Assembly (NCBI GenBank): GCA_913009515.1
Contig: CAJVYO010000103.1
Coordinates: 1 to 6,456, forward strand
Reading direction: 5' to 3'
DNA from: an uncultured Methylococcaceae bacterium
GTDB lineage: Bacteria; Pseudomonadota; Gammaproteobacteria; Methylococcales; Methylomonadaceae
DNA: 6,456 nt
In this document: positions 1-5,294 of the stretch, piece after piece
Position numbering within the stretch: the stretch's first letter is position 1
Layout: each line of letters starts with the position of its first letter
The notes under the pieces: generated by a model
Seen by the model: the letters and a program-made list of their open reading frames with translations, nothing else
The model's database searches: none
What the model was told of the DNA's origin: nothing
Program-made: the position numbers and the translations under genes

Positions 1-1698
1 CAATAATTTATCGCCTTCTAAATGACCATAAGTATCATTAATAATTTTAAATTGATCTAAATCTAAATAAAATAAGGCGACCTTTTCATGCCGACGCTTG
101 GCCGCAGTGAGCATAGTATTGAGTTCAGCATTAAAATGGCGACGATTACTTAAACCCGTTAAGGTGTCATGACTGGCTAACCAAATTAATTTTTCATCTG
201 CGACATATTGCTCAGTAATATTAACGCCAATACTTAAAATAATGGGCTCTTGAGTTTGTGTTATTCTGCTATGTATCCAATCAATATGCACCGTCTCTTC
301 ATCATTCGAGTGTATCAAACACCCTCTAAATGAACCCTGTTTAGCATTGCCTGAGCCTATATTTTTTAATATCGCAATATGCTCTATTTCAGTATCAGGA
401 ATTAACGCCTCAAAATCACGCCCGACTATCACGCGACGACGTAATTTTAAACAACTCAAACCCACTTGATTCACTGATAAAACACGCCCTGATAAGTCCT
501 GAGTAATAATGATAATAGGTGCGGTATCAATTAAGGTTGCAATAAAATCACGTTCTTGCGAAAGCTCTAAACTTTGTATACTTAATTTTTCAGTATTGGT
601 TCTGACATCGTCAGTTAGCAATTCTAAATTTTGGGAAACTTCTACCGAAATAGAGATTAATTGTGAAATCTCATCCTGAAACATCACTTTACGCCGACAA
701 TATTTTTGTAACAGTGATTGGAATTTAATGTATTGATAGCTGGCCAATAAAGGTAATGCTTCATACAAGCCAATCACTCTAATCAATAACACATGGATAG
801 TCCTAATTAAAACCAATAATAAAACCAATAAACCCAGTAAGCCAACTATCAATAACTGTGATAATTCTTTATCTAAGTGATTACGTTCTAAAGTAATATC
901 ATTAATTAAGAGGTAATACGGTAAAAACTGTGAACTAGATTGCACTTGACCTTCAATTAAAAAAGCACGGACTTCATACACATGATTTTCATAACGGACG
1001 CTCTTCACCTTATCCATAAAGCTATTTAAATCATAGTTTTGCTGAATATCAAACCATAAGCCTTTATTTTTCTCAGCATTGGTAATAATTGAAAAGTTTT
1101 TTGATTTTTTTTCAACAATCAAACCAATATCACTTTTTAATGCCTGCTGATAACGCAATAAGGTATCTGCCAATGATTGGGTAATACTGATAACCCCCAC
1201 TATTTCACCGCTTGATAATACCGGTGTCACTACCTGCTGAAAACAGGCATCAATACAAATAACTTGATGTTGAGGACTTTCAGTTTTAATAACCTGATTA
1301 ATAGTCGATAACATCGCAGGGGTTGTCATGCCCCACTGCTGAATCACATCTGCTTTTAAATCATAAAAAACAACATTATTTAAGCCCCAAATCATCTGCC
1401 AATGCAGCCAATGTTCATCAAACATAGTAATAATATGATTAAAACCTTGCTTGTGCGTACTTTCAGGTACCATTACTACCGATTCTACAAAACGCTCCAA
1501 GACAGAAAAAGAATCTCGCGTTAAGGCATTCGCTATATTAATTTGCTTAGTTTGTGTCGCAGAACGTCCCTGCTCAAAATTATCAATTACCTTATAATAA
1601 AAAATATAAGCCGCTGCCAAATATAAGCCCATCAAAATAGCTCCCACTTGCAACGAAAACTTCCATTTCAAACTAATAAAACGTATCTTTTTAGCCAT
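1..1698 (-). CDS. Cache-HAMP-like-PAS-GGDEF membrane sensor, C-terminus cut off by window edge
   Basis: The frame is open from an ATG at 1698 to base 1, giving 566 codons without a stop, so the protein continues beyond the window. Seen in order: a short cytoplasmic start (MAKKIR); a first membrane helix at about residues 16-36; a periplasmic region to about 278 that resembles double-Cache sensors, with Cys148 and Cys152 in ICIDACFQQ; a second, very Leu/Val-rich helix at about 280-299; a HAMP-like and helical linker to about 385; a PAS domain at about 386-500 (start DTAPIIIITQD); then the beginning of a GGDEF domain (DTLTGLSNRRHF at 511-522, the metal-binding-type Asp in YLDLDQFK at 544-551, and INDTYGHLEGD at 553-563). 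The GG(D/E)EF signature itself lies outside the window, so cyclase activity and any trailing EAL domain cannot be judged. Family knowledge: such proteins make or degrade c-di-GMP in response to ligands bound outside the inner membrane. The start lies 3 bases after the barrel gene's stop, with a weak AGG about 9 bases upstream, which suggests translational coupling. Confidence 0.9.
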   Translation of the reverse strand, partial: MAKKIRFISLKWKFSLQVGAILMGLYLAAAYIFYYKVIDNFEQGRSATQTKQINIANALTRDSFSVLERFVESVVMVPESTHKQGFNHIITMFDEHWLHWQMIWGLNNVVFYDLKADVIQQWGMTTPAMLSTINQVIKTESPQHQVICIDACFQQVVTPVLSSGEIVGVISITQSLADTLLRYQQALKSDIGLIVEKKSKNFSIITNAEKNKGLWFDIQQNYDLNSFMDKVKSVRYENHVYEVRAFLIEGQVQSSSQFLPYYLLINDITLERNHLDKELSQLLIVGLLGLLVLLLVLIRTIHVLLIRVIGLYEALPLLASYQYIKFQSLLQKYCRRKVMFQDEISQLISISVEVSQNLELLTDDVRTNTEKLSIQSLELSQERDFIATLIDTAPIIIITQDLSGRVLSVNQVGLSCLKLRRRVIVGRDFEALIPDTEIEHIAILKNIGSGNAKQGSFRGCLIHSNDEETVHIDWIHSRITQTQEPIILSIGVNITEQYVADEKLIWLASHDTLTGLSNRRHFNAELNTMLTAAKRRHEKVALFYLDLDQFKIINDTYGHLEGDKLL

Positions 1699-1701
1699 CA
1701 A

Positions 1702-2922
1702 TTAAAACCTAAATGCAACTTGTAAGGCATAAATATTCCAATGTTCAGCAATATCACCTATATCAGGATTATCAATCATACTAATATTTGATGCTCCGTG
1801 TACTCGGTGATATTCAGCTCGCAACATCCATTCAGGTGTTACATCCCAACGTAAACTGATGGTGGTATCATGCGTAAAAAGATAATAAGCAGGCATTAGC
1901 CCCCCTGACAACGCACTAATTTTTTTACCTAGGGGATCATCCTTATCTCGTGCCGTTTGGTCATAACGAATCGTCGCTTCAAGGTTATCGAGTATTTTAT
2001 AACCCCCTTGAATATACCAGCCTTCAGACACATTTTTTATTTCAGGCACTAACGCACCATAAAAATGATTCCACTGTAAATTATATTCAGCTGCCAAACT
2101 AAAACGCTCGCCATTATATTGCATCGATAACATTAAAGGTCTAATGGGAACCTGTAAATTATTATAGATAGGTGATAAGCCTTTATATTCAAAATCCATC
2201 TGGGCATAGCTTACTGCGAACACATATTGCCCCTCTAATATTTCATAACGTAATTGCGTTAAAAAATTCACACCAGATGTATTGAGTTTTCCAGAAATAG
2301 CAGGATTACTAGTCACCGCTATCAACAACTCCTGATCACTTTCGGTGACCCCCAGATTAAATTTAAAATATAAATCGCCCCAACTGGTAAATTGATTAAC
2401 ATAGACCTGACCGCCATTCATTGCCAATACTAATCCGCGTGAACGTTCATAATAAGGCAATGGCATAAACATCGTGGGTCGCGTAAAAGATACATCACGG
2501 GTCTCGTTATAAAGTCCCCAAGGGTTTTTAATCCGCCCCCCTCGTATACCTACTTGCCATTGATTATCGTTAAAAAATCTATAATCCATAAAAGCATAAT
2601 CCAATACACCGATGCCATTTTTACCGGTGGTACTGCCCGCTCGTCGATATAGACCTTGTATCGCAAAACTAATTTGAGACGAATACTGATACGATGCATT
2701 AAGCCCTACTTCAGTTAACGCCGAAACACTATTTTTGCTGTGCCCATACACATTATTGCCTGAGCTAGATATTAATCCCTGACTTAAAAAACCATGAAAC
2801 TGCACGTCATCCTGCCAATTTTTCTGAATATTTTGCCACGACAATTTATCCTGCCAAGATAATTCAGCCGCATAAACATGAGAACTCGCCAATAACATCA
2901 AACCTATTATTAATTTCAACAT
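1702..2922 (-). CDS. outer-membrane beta-barrel (porin-like) protein
   Basis: The 406-residue product has a clear Sec signal peptide: LK, then a hydrophobic stretch (LIIGLMLLASS), with probable cleavage after VYA at residue 18. The mature part is rich in alternating polar/hydrophobic strands with aromatic girdles (for example QISFAIQGLYRR, WQVGIRGGR, MLSMQYNGERFSLAAEYNL) and ends in ALQVAFRF. A C-terminal Phe with alternating hydrophobics is the usual recognition signal for the BAM assembly machinery. The length suits a 14- to 18-strand porin. The substrate is not readable from sequence; a resemblance to phosphate-selective or uncharacterised sensor-linked porins is only an impression. Residues 21-38 carry a repeated WQ pattern just after the signal peptide. 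The ATG shares its A with the last base of the upstream gene's TAA, and GGGAG lies 7 bases upstream, so translation is probably coupled. It sits between a PstS-like secreted protein and a GGDEF sensor. Confidence 0.85.
   Translation of the reverse strand: MLKLIIGLMLLASSHVYAAELSWQDKLSWQNIQKNWQDDVQFHGFLSQGLISSSGNNVYGHSKNSVSALTEVGLNASYQYSSQISFAIQGLYRRAGSTTGKNGIGVLDYAFMDYRFFNDNQWQVGIRGGRIKNPWGLYNETRDVSFTRPTMFMPLPYYERSRGLVLAMNGGQVYVNQFTSWGDLYFKFNLGVTESDQELLIAVTSNPAISGKLNTSGVNFLTQLRYEILEGQYVFAVSYAQMDFEYKGLSPIYNNLQVPIRPLMLSMQYNGERFSLAAEYNLQWNHFYGALVPEIKNVSEGWYIQGGYKILDNLEATIRYDQTARDKDDPLGKKISALSGGLMPAYYLFTHDTTISLRWDVTPEWMLRAEYHRVHGASNISMIDNPDIGDIAEHWNIYALQVAFRF
2809..2857 (-). repeat. short in-frame direct repeat encoding WQD-type motifs
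   Basis: The 10-base string ATCCTGCCAA (plus strand) occurs at 2809-2818 and again at 2848-2857, 39 bases apart, which keeps the reading frame. On the coding strand both copies encode a Trp-Gln-Asp triplet. With a third, diverged SWQ between them they form a WQ-rich segment at residues 21-38 of the barrel protein, directly after its signal peptide. It may be an old small duplication. Confidence 0.4.
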
Positions 2923-3350
2923 TATCGCGCTCCCATCACTTTAATATCATCATCACTCACCAAAGTATCGACATAACCAATGGAATACGGGGTTTGTTTA
3001 ACTTTCTGTATCATTTCAATGACTGAATTAACCGTTTTTGGCGATTGACCGGTTCCGGTATAAGTCATACGATTCCAAGAACGACGCAGTTGATGCGGAA
3101 AGATAGCCAATTTTTCTTTCGCAAAGGCTTTATGCACCACATGATTATCTGCCAGTACAAATACTTTTATTTTTTCGCTATTCGACCAATAGCGCTGACG
3201 CATACTAAAAATAGCACGGATATTTTCTTCATTCTTAAAGTTTAACGATAACCCGCTATCATTATGCGTAATAATTTCAATAGCAAACACGCTAGAACTA
3301 AATAAAAAGAGACCATAAAAATATAAACTTAATTTCACTGTTTTATCCAT
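2922..3350 (-). CDS. small secreted PstS-like (phosphate-binding-protein-like) protein
   Basis: The 142-residue protein has an N-terminal signal peptide (basic start, hydrophobic core LYFYGLFLFSSS, likely cleavage after VFA at residue 23). The mature part of about 119 residues has landmarks of the PstS-type periplasmic binding fold: IRAIFSMRQRYWSN at 44-57 (compare IFxGxxxxW in PstS), IKVFVLADN at 61-69, LRRSWNRM at 88-95 with GTG following, and a C-terminal QTPYSIGYVDT at 119-129 that matches the family's TPGAIGY strand. Full PstS proteins are above 300 residues, so this is a short version lacking most of the first lobe. The DGSGT-type phosphate loop expected after the IKVFVLAD strand is not present, so phosphate binding cannot be assumed. 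It is the first gene of the minus-strand cluster and overlaps the barrel gene by one base. The function is unknown; a periplasmic ligand-binding or adaptor role is inferred. Confidence 0.8.
   Translation of the reverse strand: MDKTVKLSLYFYGLFLFSSSVFAIEIITHNDSGLSLNFKNEENIRAIFSMRQRYWSNSEKIKVFVLADNHVVHKAFAKEKLAIFPHQLRRSWNRMTYTGTGQSPKTVNSVIEMIQKVKQTPYSIGYVDTLVSDDDIKVMGAR
2930..2934 (-). promoter_or_regulatory. ribosome binding site of the barrel gene, inside the preceding CDS
   Basis: GGGAG on the minus strand lies 7 bases before the ATG at 2922, within the last codons (Gly-Ala-Arg) of the PstS-like gene. The stop and start form TAATG. This arrangement supports the chosen start and points to coupled translation of the two proteins. 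Confidence 0.7.
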
Positions 3351-3389
3351 AAAAGTGTCTCGATATCTAGGTAATATTATTATGTCGAA

Positions 3390-3418
3390 ATTATACCTTA
3401 ACTTACGTAATCTTTAAC
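3390..3418 (-). promoter_or_regulatory. candidate sigma-70 promoter for the minus-strand three-gene cluster
   Basis: A perfect TATAAT lies on the minus strand at 3395-3390, about 40 bases before the ATG at 3350. Seventeen bases further upstream is GTTAAA (3418-3413), a weak -35 match (3 of 6). The spacer contains the 8-bp palindrome TTACGTAA. There is no second promoter-sized gap in the cluster, so this is the best candidate for driving all three genes. Confidence 0.5.
3403..3410. promoter_or_regulatory. 8-bp palindrome TTACGTAA in the promoter spacer
   Basis: This perfect palindrome sits between the candidate -35 and -10 of the minus-strand cluster, a position where a bound dimeric regulator would block RNA polymerase. 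It is short and AT-rich, so chance is a real alternative, and no regulator can be named. Confidence 0.25.
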
Positions 3419-3467
3419 CCTTAGCCATTCAATCATCAACAATTAAACGTGATAAATATAATTTACC

Positions 3468-3497
3468 TTGCTTAATAAGCCGTAAGCTGATTAAAAT
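3468..3497 (+). promoter_or_regulatory. candidate dksA promoter with GC-rich discriminator
   Basis: TTGCTT at 3468-3473 and TAAAAT at 3492-3497 (5 of 6 to the consensus -10) are 18 bases apart. The -10 is followed at once by GCGCAG, a conspicuously GC-rich stretch in an AT-rich region. GC-rich discriminators are typical of promoters repressed by ppGpp and DksA, and dksA is known to repress itself in E. coli. An alternative upstream promoter is a perfect TATAAT at 3457-3462 with TCAACA at 3436-3441 (4 of 6, but only 15 bases of spacing). Which one is used cannot be decided here. Confidence 0.4.
3470..3480. promoter_or_regulatory. inverted repeat GCTTA-A-TAAGC, possible operator
   Basis: Two perfect 5-base arms flank a single A. 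The right arm, TAAGC, is repeated once more at 3483-3487, giving TAAGCCGTAAGC. The element overlaps the candidate -35 and spacer of the dksA promoter, so it could be a regulator site. It is too short to be a transcription terminator and no T-tract follows it. Confidence 0.3.
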
Positions 3498-3517
3498 GCG
3501 CAGTTTTTTAAATAATT

Positions 3518-3522
3518 AGGAG
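3518..3522 (+). promoter_or_regulatory. ribosome binding site of dksA
   Basis: AGGAG lies 7 bases before the ATG at 3530, an ideal placement. It supports this start over the internal Met at residue 26, which corresponds to an internal Met in E. coli DksA as well. Confidence 0.8.
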
Positions 3523-3529
3523 TCAGTGG

Positions 3530-3967
3530 ATGGCTAACAGTAAATCACTCGAAAGCAGCCCTTTTAGTTTCACACCGTATGTTGAAAAAAAAGGCGAAGC
3601 GTTTATGAATCCCACTCAGCAAGAGCATTTTAGAGGTATTTTAAATAATTGGAAAGATGACTTGATGCAAGAAGTGGATCGTACCGTTGATCATATGCGT
3701 GATGATGCTTCAAATTATCCTGACCCTAATGACCGTGCGTCACAAGAATCAGAATTTAGTTTAGAACTCAGAACCCGTGACCGTGAACGTAAGCTGCTGA
3801 AAAAAATTAATGAATCATTAGCGATGCTAGATTCAGATGATTATGGTTATTGCGATACTTGTGGCGTTGATATTAGTATTCGCCGCTTAGAAGCACGTCC
3901 AACCGCCATTTTATGTATTGATTGTAAAACCTTAGATGAAAAACGCGAAAAGCAAATTGGTGGTTAA
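3530..3967 (+). CDS. dksA: RNA polymerase-binding transcription factor DksA
   Basis: DksA inserts its coiled coil into the RNA polymerase secondary channel and, with ppGpp, represses rRNA-type promoters and activates amino-acid biosynthesis promoters. The 145-residue product aligns with E. coli DksA (151 aa) over nearly its whole length, with a constant offset of 6. The coiled-coil tip motif DxxDxA is intact as DPNDRA (Asp65, Asp68, Ala70; E. coli Asp71, Asp74, Ala76). The four zinc-ligand cysteines are present as C108-x2-C111-x17-C129-x2-C132, and the stretches FSLELR, RDRERKL and IRRLEARPTA are preserved, so this is the classical zinc form and should be active. The first 25 residues also follow the family layout (PYVEKKGEAFMN), supporting the start. 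The coding sequence contains an A8 run (3585-3592) at codons 19-21. bioA follows after 34 bp without an evident terminator; gluQ, which commonly follows dksA in E. coli relatives, is not here. Confidence 0.97.
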   Translation: MANSKSLESSPFSFTPYVEKKGEAFMNPTQQEHFRGILNNWKDDLMQEVDRTVDHMRDDASNYPDPNDRASQESEFSLELRTRDRERKLLKKINESLAMLDSDDYGYCDTCGVDISIRRLEARPTAILCIDCKTLDEKREKQIGG

Positions 3968-4001
3968 GTTAAAACCTTAAATAACAAAAGCACCTAAAAC
4001 A

Positions 4002-5294
4002 GTGTCTACGCTATTACAACAAGACCGCAAACATGTTTGGCATCCCTATAGCACTTTAGGCAGTGATGCCCCGCTTTATCCGGTTAAATCAGCTCATGGT
4101 GTTTATATACAACTGCACGATGGTCGACGCTTAATCGATGGCATGTCTTCATGGTGGAGTGCGATACACGGCTATAATCACCCGGTTTTAAACCAAGCCA
4201 TTGAAGCCCAGTTACAAGATATGGCGCATATTATGTTTGGCGGACTCACTCACCAACCGGCGGTTGAGCTTGCCGAACAGTTAGTTGCTATCACCCCGCC
4301 ATCCTTACAGGCCGTTTTTTTTGCAGATTCTGGCTCGGTTGCCGTTGAAGTCGCGATTAAAATGGCGATTCAATATTGGTTTGCCAAACAACAGCCGCAA
4401 AAAAATAAAATGCTCACCATTCGTCATGGCTATCATGGCGATACCTTTGCCGCAATGTCTGTCAGCGATCCTGAAAATGGCATGCACAGTTTATTTCAAG
4501 GCAGTCTAATCACTCAATATTTTGCCGATGCACCTGAGTGTAATTTTGATAGTCACACGGTAGAGCATGATATTAAATCCTTAGCCGCACAGCTCAAAAA
4601 ACATGCGAATCATATTGCCGCTGTTATTTTAGAACCGATTGTACAAGGGGCGGGCGGCATGCGATTTTATGCACCGGATTATTTACGCCAAGTACGCCTA
4701 TTGTGCAATCAATACGATGTGTTATTAATTATAGATGAAATAGCAACCGGATTTGGACGCACAGGAAAATTATTTGCGTGCGAATATGCCAAGATAGAAC
4801 CTGACATTATGTGTTTGGGTAAAGCCTTAACAGGCGGCTATATGACCTTAGCAGCCACCTTAACAACGCAAAACATCGCTGACACTCTACATCAAGGCGA
4901 ACCTCATGTATTCATGCACGGCCCCACTTTCATGGCTAATCCGCTAGCTTGTGCCACCGCACTCGCAAGTTTAAAACTGTTATTACAATCTGATTGGAAA
5001 AATCACGTGCAACGCATTGAATCCCAGTTAAAGACTGGACTAATCACCTGTAAAAATCACGCACACGTCAAAGATGTACGCGTACTCGGTGCCATCGGCG
5101 TTATCGAATTACATCGCCCTATTAATATCCACAGCTTACAAGATAAATTTGTGCAAGCAGGCGTATGGGTACGCCCGTTCAACACGCTAATTTACCTGAT
5201 GCCGCCGTTTATTATCACTGAACAACAACTGCATGATTTAATGCAAGCCGTTGTTCATGTAGTCGCCTCAATGGATGAAAATGATAGTTTATGA
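4002..5294 (+). CDS. bioA: adenosylmethionine-8-amino-7-oxononanoate aminotransferase (DAPA synthase)
   Basis: BioA is a cytosolic PLP enzyme that transfers the amino group of S-adenosylmethionine to KAPA, giving DAPA in biotin synthesis. The 430-residue product matches E. coli BioA closely. Landmarks: RKHVWHPYSTL at the N-terminus with Tyr16, DGMSSWWSAIHGYNHP at 46-61, PLP-phosphate loop DSGSVAVEVA at 109-118, HGYHGDT at 142-148 with the stacking Tyr144, Asp245 in IIDEIATGFGRTG, the Schiff-base Lys274 in CLGKALTGG, GPTFMANPLA at 308-317, and Arg391 in WVRPF, which fits the substrate-carboxylate Arg. Lys274, Asp245 and Arg391 have the same numbers as in E. coli. The start is GTG: the frame has a stop at 3978-3980 and no other start codon before the conserved N-terminus. 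No Shine-Dalgarno precedes it. The other biotin genes are not nearby. The end overlaps the convergent manC by 6 bases. Confidence 0.96.
   Translation: MSTLLQQDRKHVWHPYSTLGSDAPLYPVKSAHGVYIQLHDGRRLIDGMSSWWSAIHGYNHPVLNQAIEAQLQDMAHIMFGGLTHQPAVELAEQLVAITPPSLQAVFFADSGSVAVEVAIKMAIQYWFAKQQPQKNKMLTIRHGYHGDTFAAMSVSDPENGMHSLFQGSLITQYFADAPECNFDSHTVEHDIKSLAAQLKKHANHIAAVILEPIVQGAGGMRFYAPDYLRQVRLLCNQYDVLLIIDEIATGFGRTGKLFACEYAKIEPDIMCLGKALTGGYMTLAATLTTQNIADTLHQGEPHVFMHGPTFMANPLACATALASLKLLLQSDWKNHVQRIESQLKTGLITCKNHAHVKDVRVLGAIGVIELHRPINIHSLQDKFVQAGVWVRPFNTLIYLMPPFIITEQQLHDLMQAVVHVVASMDENDSL

Noticed and set aside
3045..3245. 66-codon plus-strand open frame opposite the PstS-like gene
   Set aside because: It lies wholly antisense to a gene with a signal peptide and family motifs, has no ribosome site and its product resembles nothing recognisable.
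3351..3529. Pho box upstream of the PstS-like gene
   Set aside because: I looked for the CTGTCAT-type direct repeats expected for PhoB control and saw none on either strand.
3964..3980. TTAAG / CTTAA inverted repeat after the dksA stop as a terminator
   Set aside because: The stem is only 5 bp, all but one pair A-T, with a 7-base loop and no T-tract following, so it should not terminate transcription.
4285..4509. Open frames on both strands inside bioA (plus 4285-4509, minus 4305-4487)
   Set aside because: Both lie in alternative frames of a strongly conserved enzyme gene and show no protein features of their own.
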